Part shown: positions 1-10,799 of the stretch, in pieces
Numbering within the stretch: the first letter of the stretch is position 1
Layout of the letters: each line of letters begins with the position of its first letter
Source of the DNA: Argentina anserina
Taxonomy: Eukaryota; Streptophyta; Magnoliopsida; Rosales; Rosaceae
DNA: 64,000 bases
Direction: 5' to 3'
Assembly: GCF_933775445.1 (NCBI RefSeq)
Contig: NC_065877.1
Location: 10,416,001-10,480,000, forward strand
Notes under the pieces: model-generated
The model's input: the letters and a program-made list of their open reading frames with translations, nothing else
The model's database searches: none
What the model was told of the DNA's origin: nothing
Translations under genes and position numbers: made by a program

Positions 1-2
1 AA

Positions 3-251
3 GCTGATACTTATATCTTACTTGTGAAGGGACACTGTGAACTGAAGGACTTCAGTGGCGCATATCTTTGGTACAGGGAACTGGTTGAGAATGGTTATCT
101 TCTAAACGTCTCCACATGCAATGAGCTTACAACTGGCCTGCGAAAGGAGAGGATGTTTCATGAGGCCGAGATCATTTGCTTAGAAATGAGTGCTAAGGGT
201 ATGGATGACGTTAGCTACAATGATGATGCAATTCCTGTTGCCAAGGTGTAG
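3..251 (+). CDS. Pentatricopeptide repeat protein, 3' end (partial)
   Basis: The open frame enters from the left window edge and stops at a TAG at 249-251. The roughly 82 visible residues contain PPR-like helices: a segment beginning DTYILLVKGHCELKDF followed by GAYLWYRELVENG, then a second NELTTGLRKERMFHEAEIICLEM unit. PPR proteins are helical-repeat RNA-binding proteins that usually act on organellar transcripts; that role is family knowledge, not visible here. The N-terminus and any targeting peptide lie outside the window, so class and target cannot be given. The short, poorly conserved tail after the last repeat fits a C-terminal end of the P subclass. Confidence 0.7.
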   Translation, partial: ADTYILLVKGHCELKDFSGAYLWYRELVENGYLLNVSTCNELTTGLRKERMFHEAEIICLEMSAKGMDDVSYNDDAIPVAKV

Positions 252-1648
252 GGATTCTTCAGCAGAAGATTTCTTCGGGAGAGAAACATAGCATGTTTCC
301 AAGCCAGTAGCAGACTGCTCATAGTGTACACGTCTGTTGTCTGTTGGAAGTCCTTGAAGAAAACTTTATTTATTTTTTTCCCAAAAATGGGGTGGTCAGA
401 CATGTCATACGATTTGGGAAGTAAATTAGCAACGGTTGGCAGGCTGAAAGCAAGCAAGAAGTTCGATGACTTTGTTCAGAGTTTTCAGTTGAAAAGCTTG
501 GAGCTTGCGATATTTATCTCCCAGGAACCCCAAGGTAATTTATCTGTATAACTATAGCTGCACTGTGAATGGTCTGTTGCCTAAGAATTACACACCTATT
601 GTCAAAGTGAAATTCTACCCTGAATGTATAAAGAGAGGTCGAATGTGGGTGTGCTTTAGCCAGCACTTAACTAGTTTCAACAGTGTTTCATTTAGGTTGT
701 GCATTGGATTGAAGATCATATATCTTAGTTAATGCCTCAACGGGTCAGCAGGCTTCGTCTTTACATATTTGCAGATGAAACAGTTTTCCTTGGAGCAACT
801 CTGTATTGTGGCTACTCGGTCTGGGTTGTTTGGATGAACTGTGAAATGATGATCGTGAAGTTGTCTGATTGTACTTATGGTTGAATTACTCTGTTGAATC
901 CTTAATACACAATATTCTGTATACTCAAGACTTGCATACAACCTTCCAGTGTGTTAATTGTTAATTATGCTTTAACTTTTATAGTAATCAGATTACCTTC
1001 ATCTTTATACATTAACTTCCACCATGTTGAAGATGCTCCAAGTGATGAAGATGTTCTAATGATCTCTGGTTACCATCGAAGCAACCACAGAGATCAGTGC
1101 CCCCTAGCATAAAACGGAGCTGTAAGTTAATAATATTGGAGTCATCTATTATGATAGGGATAAGACTCGGATATTGTGAGCTTGAGTTGCTGAAATCATA
1201 CTAGTAATGTAGTTTGATTTTTGAGCATATAAGGTAGGACAGGAATCCATTTAACAAGCGACAACCTTGGCTCAAATGCTAAGCAACTCCCGTAATACAA
1301 CTGTGTTTTCAGAGTTGAATAATGCGAAGCATAATCACAGGAACCATAAGCATTGCTCTTGGAGAGTCACTTCTAGTTGCTTGTGCACCAGTTGCATTGG
1401 ATCTTCTAGACCAGTCACTTTCGGCTTATAATGATTCTCAGTCTCCAGAGGCAGAGCTGTACACAGTAAATCATATTACAAGAGCCGGACATGGATGCTG
1501 ACCTCTCTTTTGTTGCTCAGAAAGACGAAGAACTAATAGCATGCTGTATTAATTCTACTAAAACTTTGGGCAGAATTGACCCCAAAATCTTCCACATCAT
1601 ATTATCAGAATCAGATTTTGGGAGTTTCGACGGCCTTAACACATAGAG
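252..1648. other. Downstream region of the PPR gene, no confident gene
   Basis: This stretch probably begins with the 3' UTR of the PPR gene. Two short readable pieces look like decayed coding DNA: one near 1021-1110 on the plus strand (reading HHVEDAPSDEDVLMISGYHR) and one near 1324-1490 (beginning RIITGTISIALGESLLVA). Neither is long enough or familiar enough to name. No tRNA, TIR or LTR structure was seen. Confidence 0.4.
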
Positions 1649-1780
1649 ATGGTGGCAATCGCAATTGATAAGGACAGAGGAAGCCACCATGCTTTCAAAT
1701 GGACAGTTCAAAATCTCCTCACCAAAGGCCAAGCTCTTACACTTGTTCATGTTAAACAAAGAACTATGCTTCTGCGGTAA
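1649..1780 (+). pseudogene. Universal stress protein (USP) domain fragment
   Basis: A 43-codon open frame runs from ATG 1649 to TAA 1778. It reads MVAIAIDKDRGSHHAFKWTV and goes on to LLTKGQALTLVHVK, the first beta-alpha-beta unit of a USP domain. This N-terminus is typical of plant USP/U-box receptor-like cytoplasmic kinases. No kinase or U-box follows within the next kilobase, and no splice donor was convincingly placed at the end of the homology (near 1758). It is therefore most likely a gene fragment or a broken first exon. Confidence 0.5.
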
Positions 1781-2332
1781 CTCATCAATAACTTCTCATC
1801 AAAGTTTCTTTCAGGTTATATGCACCACATTAAATATCAAACATAGTCGGCAATTGCCAGTATGATCTACAATATCAATGTGTACTAGTTTTCAAATCTC
1901 ATGTATTCTTTTTAGTTTCTTCGCCAATATAATAGGAAGTAGCCAGTTATATACCTCAATCGTTTGTGCCAAGAGTTTTACAATTGGCTAACTAGGCTAT
2001 ATGTTAGTTAGTATATGCAGAGTATGAAACAAAAATGATATGTTAGTCTTCACTCCAGTATTCATATAAGCTCAAGATTCGACTCTGCTTCCTAGCAAAC
2101 ATTAACAAGCTTTTGTTCCCTTCATATCTTTATTGAGCGCTACTCAAATGGTGTGGTTAAATCTATGCATCATTCATCATGTGAAAATCTAAAACCAGAG
2201 CATGTCAACACCAATTCACCAAAACAAAACCCTACGGGATTGCATCGTATCCATTATTATCAAACAAACAAAACATCATACAATGTAATCTCTACTCGAA
2301 CCAAAAACACGAAAGTGTTAAAACCTCAAAAC
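1781..2332. other. Intergenic and peroxiredoxin 3' flank
   Basis: AT-rich sequence with no recognisable gene. The right-hand part presumably carries the 3' UTR of the minus-strand peroxiredoxin gene. Open frames here lack any family resemblance. Confidence 0.4.
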
Positions 2333-3046
2333 TCACAGAACTTTGAGAATGTCATCAGCTCCACTAGAAGTGAAAGCACCACCTTCCTCCAAGTTCAACA
2401 CCTTGACAACTCCATCTTCGGCGAGAAGGGAGTACCTTCTGGACCGGACTCCCAAACCGACCGGCTTATCACTCAAATCGAGCTCGACCCCTAAAGCCCT
2501 GGTGAAGTCCCCATTCCCATCAGACAACAACAGCACCTCGTCTCCGATCTTGAGGCTCTCCTTCCACGCCTTCATCACGAACGCGTCGTTGACCGAAATG
2601 CAGGCGATGGTGTCGACCCCCTGGGCCTTGAGCTCCGCCGACTTCTCCACGAAACCCGGAACGTGTTTCTGCGAGCAGGTGGGTGTGAAGGCGCCGGGGA
2701 CGGCGAAGAGGACGGCCTTCTTGGACTTGGTCAGCTCCGAGACGGTGATGGTCTGGACGTCGCCAGCGGCGTCGAGGTAGGAGAGGGTGGAGTCGGGGAG
2801 CTTGTCGCCGACGGAGATGGCGGCGGAGATGGGCTTTGCGGCGGTGGTGGAGAAGTTGAGGGGTTTGAGGTTGGTGTGGTGTTTGAGGGAGAGAGGGGTG
2901 TAGGAGAATTTTGAGGAAAAGGGTTTGGGGGAGAAGAGGGAGGCTTTGGTTGTGGTGGAGGAGAGGGAGGCTTTGGTTGTGGTGGAGGAGAGGGAGAGAG
3001 ATCTGGGGGCTGTGAGGAGGCGTGAAATGGTGACAGAGGCTGCCAT
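2333..3046 (-). CDS. PRXIIE: Peroxiredoxin-2E, chloroplastic (type II peroxiredoxin)
   Basis: This is an uninterrupted 237-residue frame with no intron, as expected for plant PRXIIE genes. Residues 1 to about 70 are rich in Ser, Thr and Lys and low in acidic residues, like a chloroplast transit peptide. The mature domain begins near [15 protein letters not shown]. The peroxidatic cysteine is Cys124 in PGAFTPTCS and the probable resolving cysteine is Cys149 in TIACISVND; the conserved Arg sits in GVRSRRYS. The family reduces hydrogen peroxide and alkyl hydroperoxides in the plastid stroma using glutaredoxin or thioredoxin. The transit peptide carries a tandem duplication of SSTTTKASL (residues 20-28 and 29-37). 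Length is close to the usual 230-235 residues and the gene looks intact. Confidence 0.95.
   Translation of the reverse strand: MAASVTISRLLTAPRSLSLSSTTTKASLSSTTTKASLFSPKPFSSKFSYTPLSLKHHTNLKPLNFSTTAAKPISAAISVGDKLPDSTLSYLDAAGDVQTITVSELTKSKKAVLFAVPGAFTPTCSQKHVPGFVEKSAELKAQGVDTIACISVNDAFVMKAWKESLKIGDEVLLLSDGNGDFTRALGVELDLSDKPVGLGVRSRRYSLLAEDGVVKVLNLEEGGAFTSSGADDILKVL
2941..2994 (-). repeat. 27-bp tandem duplication in the PRXIIE transit peptide
   Basis: Two identical 27-bp units (2941-2967 and 2968-2994) lie head to tail. They add nine residues in frame to the presequence, so the reading frame of the mature enzyme is unaffected. Confidence 0.9.
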
Positions 3047-3189
3047 TGTTGCTTTGGTTTCAGAGAGAGTGAGACTGAGAGAGCGAGGGGGTTTGTGAAG
3101 TGGTTAGGAAGGAGCGTGTGTGTTTGGTTTTTGGGGGGTTTTGGGCGAAGGGAACAATGAGAGGTTACGAAGAGATTTTGTCAAGGTAG

Positions 3190-3769
3190 ATAGGAGGCAT
3201 TTGGACCATTAGTGTGGGCATCTTAGGTAGTTTCACATCCTGACCCTTACACGTCTCCAACATCCAACCCTAAGATTTAAAAGAAAATTACACAGTAACG
3301 CCCTACCAAAATTCTAATATTAATCAGGGTGTCAGCTTACTGTTACAGATCTAGCCATTTGGTCACCACGTATGGTTCATGCGGCGCTCATTCATTAAGA
3401 AGTCAACCTTATTCAAGAAGGTAATGTATTAGTTTCGCCCTGCCTTAGGCTCATCAAGAGATTGGCTCCCAACCCGGACCATTATGTGTAGGGATGGCGT
3501 AATCCCTTCTTCATTGTCAAGTTCTCGACTAGCGATAAGCTCCCCTAAATTTAATCAGGTTCGGAGCTCAAACATGTTCCCTCACTTCATGATCCTAGAG
3601 CAATCTCACATATGCATTTAGCTCTTACAACCAGCGATGCACACGATATACACTCCTAACCATCAGGTTAAACAAGTTCAAATATTTTAATAGAGGGTGA
3701 TAGTAAGCCTTTTTAATGTTGTATTTGCCATGTTTAAGTTCGATAGAGTGAAAACATAAATAGAAGCAT
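3190..3769. other. PRXIIE upstream intergenic region
   Basis: Upstream flank of the minus-strand peroxiredoxin gene. I see no gene, no clear TATA box at a sensible distance, and no repeat structure. Confidence 0.35.
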
Positions 3770-4321
3770 GGTCTGAAAAATAGAAAATATCCCCGATATT
3801 TCGTCAATATATCTTTAACCACCCAATAACTTTTTCATCCGATATATCTCACGATATTTCAATGCCACATCACCATTTCCCTTCAAATTTGAAAATTCAA
3901 CTCAAAAAAATCACTTATCCTCACCATATTTCAAACCCAATATATTTACCACTGGACTAACCACATATCTTGTCATATATGGAAACTTTAATTACTATAA
4001 CATCTTCCACAAATCTAAAACCTAATTACTTCTATTTTTTACTTGCCTTTCTATTCACTTTACATCATATTAGATCATGCATTAGATGTCTAAACTAATA
4101 TTTTGAGATGATTTAGATTTTGTTTTTTTTCACCTTGAGTGATACACTCAATATGGATTAATGATTATACAAGGCTATCTTATTGAATATGATAATTGAG
4201 CAAACAAACATCTTTTCAAGCTTCATTTAAAAATTTTATATTTATCTTCAAATTTTCGTCAACTTTTTGCATTGATCGATATTTCCTCAATATTTTCATT
4301 AAAATTTTTATTTTTCAGACC
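3770..4321. mobile_element. MITE-like element with short terminal inverted repeats
   Basis: The left end begins GGTCTGAAAAATAGAAAAT and the right end, read on the other strand, begins GGTCTGAAAAATAAAAATT. These are near-identical ends in inverted orientation, 552 bp apart. The interior is AT-rich, rich in GATATTT-type motifs, and has no coding capacity. I could not find a convincing target-site duplication, so the superfamily is open. Confidence 0.45.
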
Positions 4322-4451
4322 GTGAATATTTCTATGATCGTCGATATTTTAGTCATTGAATAGAAACATCATTATTTGGCTAAACGCTACATAAATGATT
4401 GACCATTCCTAATCTTGAATATAAATTCGTAAACTATAAAAAATTCTATAT

Positions 4452-4453
<2 letters not shown>

Positions 4454-4504
<51 letters not shown>
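4454..4504. repeat. (TA)n microsatellite
   Basis: An uninterrupted run of alternating T and A of about 51 bp. Confidence 0.95.
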
Positions 4505-4506
<2 letters not shown>

Positions 4507-5158
4507 TTTTGTCTCCAGGCGTGGCATGAATCAAGCTCGTTCAACATTCATATACAGTCCCGCACACCTGTGGGATGGAAATTAAGGGACAAAAATGGAT
4601 CGTGTCACAATAGCCGTTAGATCATAAGTGATGTCATCGAATGAATTAAATAGCAAAAGTCGATGAAACCATTTCCTCCGACTACTTGCCCAATCTCTGA
4701 CTAATACCCAGCTTTGTTTCACAATTTCTCTGTAACTCTCTAATGCTTTACCTTCATCCTCTTCCTCCACCTTCCTCATCCCGTCTCCTCCCCATTTCTC
4801 ACATTCTAAGAAACTCATCAATAAAACATGAAGATCTAAAGCTCTTATTCTCTACCCATTATTTGAATTGCATGAAAATAGCATTATTTATATCAAATAT
4901 AACAGATCTGGTGATTTGGAATTTTGGATCTCTTCTATTTGATCTGGTAATTATACCATATGGGCAATGTCCGTAAGATCAAAATCCAATCAATCTCTTT
5001 TATTTTGTCGAGATCAGATGACTACATGGAGAAGAAGAAGATTGCAGTATCAACCAAAGTTTGATTCTAAAACAAAATTCATCTCATTTAGTTCGTATTT
5101 GTTGGGTTTGTCGTCTTCAGTTTTTTTTTTGCCAGGGTTTTAATTGCCGAGCAGTCTC

Positions 5159-5331
5159 ACTTGAATATGAGGATTTGTATTGATTATTTGATGATTTGAT
5201 ACAAAGCTAAACTATCTATTTATAGGAGAGTTTGGAGAATATTAACACTAATTCTAATGATTAATCCTAGTTGTTAACACACCATAAGTAACATGGTCAT
5301 GCTTTACCAGCTGTTCCAGTTAATTCTAACA
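5159..5331 (-). repeat. Copia element 1, 3' LTR
   Basis: Left copy of the terminal repeat, 173 bp. It differs from the right copy at only a handful of positions, so the insertion is not ancient. Confidence 0.9.
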
Positions 5332-5407
5332 CTCCCCATCAAGTTGGCGCATACATATCAAACATTCTCAACTTGCTAAGTGAGTCATAAAAGACCTTTT
5401 TATACAT

Positions 5408-8400
5408 TCATTTTGTGAGTATATCCGCAAGTTGCTCTTCTGTAGGAACAAATGTAAAACAAATGATCTTGCCGTCTAGCTTCTCCTTTATAAAGTGACA
5501 ATCAACATTTACATGTTTTGTACGATCATGCTGCACAGGATTTTGTGAAATATCAATAGCTGCCTTGTTGTCACAGTACAACTGTATAGCACACTTAGGC
5601 TTAACACCCAAATCTTGTAGCAAATTCCTAAGCCACAATAACTCGCACACTCCTTAAGCCATACCTCTGTATTCTGCTTCAGCACTAGATCGAGCTACCA
5701 CATTTTATTTCTTAATCCTCCACGTAACAAGATTACCTCCAACAAAGGTTAAGTACCCTGATATCGACATTCGATCTGTAATATTTCCAACCCAGTCTGC
5801 ATCTGTGAAGCCACAAATCTCAAGGATATTGTTGTGATTAGAAAACATTACTCCTCTCCCTGGAGCTGACTTTAAGTACCTCAAAATCCTCACAACAACA
5901 TCTATGTGATCCACGCTCGGATTATGCATGAACTGACTCACTACACTTGCTGCATACGCAACATCTGGCCTGGTATGTGACAAATAAATCAGGCGTCTAA
6001 CTAGCCTCTGATAACAAGTTTTGTCAGTAGGCACTTGATCTGGGTACTCTGCTAACCGATGGTTCTGCTCAATAAGAGTATTAATTGGAGTGCAATTTAA
6101 CATACATGTCTCCGTTAGCAGATCAAGAATGTACTTCCTCTGACACAGATAGATTCCATCACTTCCTTGGGCTACCTCAATGTCCAATAAGTACTTGAGT
6201 GTACCTAGGTCCTTCATCTCAAACTATGTGGCTAGCTGCTTCTGTAATCTATTCATCTCAATAGTATCATTACCAGTAACTACCATATCGTCAACATATA
6301 TAATTATGGCTGTTACCTTCCCTTGTTGGTGTCTGAGAAATAATGTATGGTCTGAATTACTCTGTCTGTAGCCAATTTTCCTCATGAATTGTGAAAATCT
6401 TCCAAACCAAGCACGAGGAGACTGTTTAAGACCATACAAAGACTTTCTCAATCTGCATACAAAATTATCTGGAGAAGCTACCATATATCCAAGAGGAAGA
6501 TCCATATACACTTCCTCTGTAAGTTCTCCATGAAGGAATGCATTTTTAACATCAAACTGTCTAAGTGGTCAGTTTAAGGTAGCAGCAAAAGAGAGCAATA
6601 CCCGAATAGTGTTCATCTTTGCAACAGGTGCAAATGTCTCATCATAGTCTATGTCATATGTCTGAGTGAACCCTTTTGCTACTAGGCGTGCTTTATACTG
6701 GCTCACTGACCCATCTAGATTATGCTTCACTGTAACCACCCAACGACATCCCACTGCCTTCTTGACATATGGTGAAGATACAAGCTCCCAAGTATTGTTC
6801 TTCTGTAATGCTTACATCTCTTCTTCCATCGCTTTCCTCCATTTTGGATCTCCCAATGCATCTTGCACTTTGTTAGGTATTGATACAGCAGAAATTTGAT
6901 TCACAAATGATTCATATGACTTAGACAATCTTTTGGTAGACACAAAGTTTGCTACATGATACTTAGTTTTAGCTTGAAGGATATGTTCATATTTTTTTTG
7001 TTGGCTGACCCCGAGTAGACCTATTTGGCAAGACATATTGTCTACTATTAGCTTCACTACTATTTGCCTCAATAGAATGACTAACCTCAAATAAGTGATC
7101 TTATGTACCAGGGAAACGTTGGTCAGGGGTATAAACAACAGTAGGCGAGGCAAGAGGGGCAGTTGTGCTGTCAGCTTCTGGTACCTGAATCTCTGGAGTG
7201 ACTATACTAGAATCATCTGGTGGTGCATGTGTAGCTGATATATCATTAATCTCAATTGAACCTGGCACCATATCTCTTGGCTGACTTGTCTCCCCCTCTT
7301 CATGATATAGCTCTTCAAAATATGAATTCTCCCCTTGAATAGCAGTATTAGAAGACGTGAAATAGCTCATGTCCTCAAACAAAGTAACATCCATAGTGAC
7401 ATAATACTGTCTGGTAGGTGGATGATAGCACATGTACACTTTCTGATGTCCACTGTATCCAACAAACACACATTTAACTGCTCGGACATCCAACTTAGAC
7501 CTCTGATGTTTTGGAAGATGAACAAAACAACACAACCGAAAACACGGGCGGGAAGATTAGGAAAAGAGGGTAAGGAAACATGGGAGGCAAGCACCTCATA
7601 TGGAACTTTTCCTCCAAGGACACGAGATGGAAGACGATTAATGAGGTGAGCAGAAGTTAGGACAGCATCACCCCAAAGGTATTTAGGCATATGGGCACTA
7701 AAGAGAATATATGACGATTTTTCCTTTCAGAAACTCCATTCTGCTCAGGTGTGTAAGGACACATTGTTTAATTAACAATTCCATGTGCGTTAAAGAATTC
7801 CTGAAAGACACGATTCACATATTCCCCCCCCCATTATCAGAACGAAGAATTTTAATTGTGGCATTATATTGTGTTTGGACAGTGGTATAGAAGGCTTGAA
7901 AAACGGAAAAAATCTCATTTTTAATTTTGAGGAGAACAATCCATGAAAGACGGGTGCAATCATCAATAAATGACACATAATACCGCATTCCTGACACAAT
8001 AGACTCTATGGAGGGTCCCCAACATTAGATTGAATTAATTCGAAAGGGAGACTACGTTTATGAGAAGTACTAGGGGAATAGGTAGACTAATGACTCTTTC
8101 ACAAAACACATGTCTCACAACGTAAAAGTGACGCATCCACACTAATAAACAAAGTAGGCATAGATATTTTCATAACACTAAAAGATGGATGCCCTAAGCG
8201 ACGATGCCATAACCAAACTTCACTTAGCTTGTTAGAAGTGGAGATTAAATCGGTCCGAGACTGTGCCCCTGGTTTCTCCCCCGCATATGTCTGATCTAGA
8301 TGAAACAACTGGCCCCTCAGATACCCCCGACCAATTAACTCCCCGGTGAGAAGATCCTGAAATATCACATACATGGGAAAAAATGTCACAGAGCACTTAG

Positions 8401-9697
8401 CTTCAGTATTTAATTGTGGGACAGATATCAAATGATGAGATAAAGCAGGTACATATAGCACATTGTGAAGCTCTATTGTGGGAGTAATACGAACTGACCA
8501 TTTCCCTAATACGGGGAAGGCATCACCATTAGCATTAGTAACATATGGTACTGGTGGAGGAGATAATATAGTAAAATAAGATTTGTCATAAGTCATATGA
8601 TCGGACGCACCATAATCAATAATCCATGTATCAAAACCAACAAAGTGAGAAATATGTAAAGCCATACCAATCTTACCACGACTAGCTATTGATGTTGTGG
8701 GTGTTGCTCCTCCTGCTGTATGATGATCATGTCCAACCACACCATAGATATCTGGTTCTGGGACTAATTGAATAGCTGCTTTCGCCTTAGGACGATAATT
8801 AGGCCTCTGGGGTCTAAGGTGTGGATACAACTTCCAACAGGTTGTACGAGCATGGTTTGTATCATGGCAATAAAAGCAAGGAGGACGGGGCTGATTCCCG
8901 AAGCCTGGTGGTGGTCCGCGCTTATGAAGTGCAGTTGAAGTGGCTTGCTGAAGGAATGGTGCTGGAGATGTAGCCTGAACAGTGAGGCTAGAAACTTCAA
9001 CTTGTGTCTTATGAAGACTCTCCTGCTGAGACTCATCCTTACGGATAAATGTGAAAGCTGTGATTAGGCTAGGAGGTTCGGTCTTTTAGAGTAGCTCGCT
9101 TCTCGCACTGTTATGCTTTGCATCAAGACCTTTCAAGAAATGGTGAACTCGCTCAAGCTCCTTCTTTTTTTGGTACCAAACAATATCCTCCTGATTCTTG
9201 ATCATACAAGGACATTTCACATCAATCTCCGCCCAAATATTCTTCAGTTTGGTGAAATATTGCGCCACCGGTTGCCCATCCTGGTGCATTGCAAAAGTTG
9301 TGCACATTAACTCATGAACTTGTATAAAATCAGAGTCCTTAGTAAATAGGACTTCTAATGTCGTCCATATTGCATGCGCGGTATCACATTCTGCTACCAG
9401 GTCAAGTATCTCTTCATTCATAGCTTTGAACAAGACAGACATTACAAGATCATCCACATCGTCTCATTTAGTGTAGGCAACAACCGCATCTGCATCGGGA
9501 GCCTTAGTGACTCCGGTTACATGTCCTATCTTGTGCATTCCTCGGAGATGGGCTGTCATAATTTTCTTCCATTTACGGAAATTGGCCCCATTGAGTTTGG
9601 CTCCCCCAAAAGAACCACTGTCAGAATTCTTGACAGATACTTCAAATTTCTGAATATCATTGACCTGAGAACTCTCGTCTTTGTCTCCATAACCCAT
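5408..9697 (-). pseudogene. Copia gag-pol polyprotein, broken
   Basis: Reading right to left on the minus strand: a gag start MGYGDKDESSQVNDIQKF at 9697 and a UBN2-type gag segment near 9457-9086. The protease/pre-integrase block lies at 8830-8099, with the LWHRRLGHPS motif. Integrase pieces lie near 7997-7367, including SDNGGG. Reverse transcriptase pieces include the catalytic YVDDMVVTG (within 6511-6224). RNase H (6217-5408) contains FTDADWVG and CDNKAAIDI. In-frame stops separate the gag pieces and frameshifts separate several pol pieces, so no functional polyprotein can be made. Confidence 0.88.
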
Positions 9698-10354
9698 TGT
9701 AAATCAAATCAAATCACAAATCAGTAATAATGCAGCGGAAACAAAAAACTGATAGGAACCTGCCTCGGTGAACAAGCACTGTCGGTGAAAAAGCACTGAC
9801 AAGGCAGCAGAAAAAGGGGCGGGCCGGTTCTCGGGTCGGATCGCGGGTCGGATCTCGGGTCGAATTCCGAGTCAAATATCGGGTCGGGTCTCGGGGTTAA
9901 TAAAATCCCCTTTTTTCTTCCGAAACCAACACAATCGGAACCGACGAGGAGGATTTCCGGGTCGCGCTGCTGCTGCTGCCGGCGAGGAGGCGACGACGGT
10001 GCGGAGGTCGGAGCACCGGGTCTCGGGTCGGCGCTGCTGCTGCGTCGACAAGGAGGTGACGACGGGGATGAGGTGGATCACCCGGTCTCGGGTCGTCGCT
10101 GCTGCTGCGTCGGGGAGGGGGCGACGATGGAGCTGAGGTCGGACCGAGGGGAGGCATGGACACGCCGATCCGGATGATTGGAAGCAGCGTCGAGGCTGGC
10201 TTCCGAAAGAGGCAGTGGCACCGGAGGAGACGACGTCGGAAAGCAAAGGCGACGGCGGAGGCAGTGTTGCTGCTTATCCGGACGTCTGGCAAAAACACCT
10301 ATGCCAGACGGGAGAAAAACAGTAGAACAAATTTGCAACCAACCAAGTAAGCAT

Positions 10355-10366
10355 GCTCTGATACCA
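10355..10366 (-). other. Primer-binding site (initiator tRNA-Met) of copia element 1
   Basis: On the minus strand this reads TGGTATCAGAGC, the standard complement of the plant initiator tRNA-Met 3' end. It touches the 5' LTR with no spacer. Confidence 0.9.
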
Positions 10367-10539
10367 ACTTGAATATGAGGATTTGTATTGATTATTTGAT
10401 GATGTGATACAAAGCTAAGCTATCTATTTATAGGAGAGTTTGGATAATATTAACACTAATCCTAATGATTAATCCTAGTTGTTAACACACCATGAGTAAC
10501 ATGGTCATGTTTTACCAACTGTTCCAGCTAATTCTAACA
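10367..10539 (-). repeat. Copia element 1, 5' LTR
   Basis: Right copy of the 173-bp terminal repeat. On the minus strand it starts TGTTAGAATTAG and ends TTCAAGT, a non-canonical 3' end instead of the usual CA. Confidence 0.9.
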
Positions 10540-10799
10540 GTCTCAAGAAAAGTGGTAGTGTAGTCTCCATTTGCATAAATCAATTACAGAGATACGTTGA
10601 AGCCGGGAGGAAGAAGGTAAGAAAATATTGGGTAAGGAGTAGGAGGAAATGGTTCAATCGACTTTTGTTATTCTAGCCATTTGATAACATCAGTGAAGAT
10701 GTAACGACCGATATGATACTGTCTTTTTTTGTTCCTTAATTTTTATCCCGTAGGTGAGCGGGAATGCATTCATATATAATTGAACTGATTTATACCTCA

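Larger units (their letters stand above)
5159..10539 (-). mobile_element. Ty1/copia LTR retrotransposon, full length, inactive
   Basis: Two 173-bp LTRs (5159-5331 and 10367-10539) flank a minus-strand interior, and the element is bounded by a perfect 5-bp target duplication GTCTC (5154-5158 and 10540-10544). Just inside the right LTR is a primer-binding site complementary to initiator tRNA-Met, and a pyrimidine-rich tract (the PPT complement) abuts the left LTR. The domain order from right to left is gag, protease, integrase, reverse transcriptase, RNase H, which defines copia. Stops and frameshifts break the polyprotein. The leader (about 9780-10350) contains degenerate repeats of a GGGTCGGRTCTC-like motif and of GCTGCTGCTGCGTCG. 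Confidence 0.92.
4538..10795. mobile_element. Long-TIR non-autonomous DNA element split by a copia insertion
   Basis: The left arm (about 4538-4700) and the right arm (about 10632-10795) are inverted copies of each other. Both contain, in the same order and opposite orientation, CAAAAGTCGAT then CCATTTCCTCC, and further out AATTAAGG and CACCT. The arms differ at roughly a quarter of positions by eye. Removing the copia retrotransposon at 5159-10539 leaves an element of about 0.9 kb with no transposase. Outer borders and target duplication are not certain. The layout shows that the copia element inserted into an already resident inverted-repeat element. Confidence 0.6.

Noticed and set aside
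9872..10372. Several overlapping open frames on both strands with Arg/Pro/Ser-rich products
   Set aside because: They are produced by GC-rich degenerate repeats in the copia leader between the primer site and gag, not by genes.
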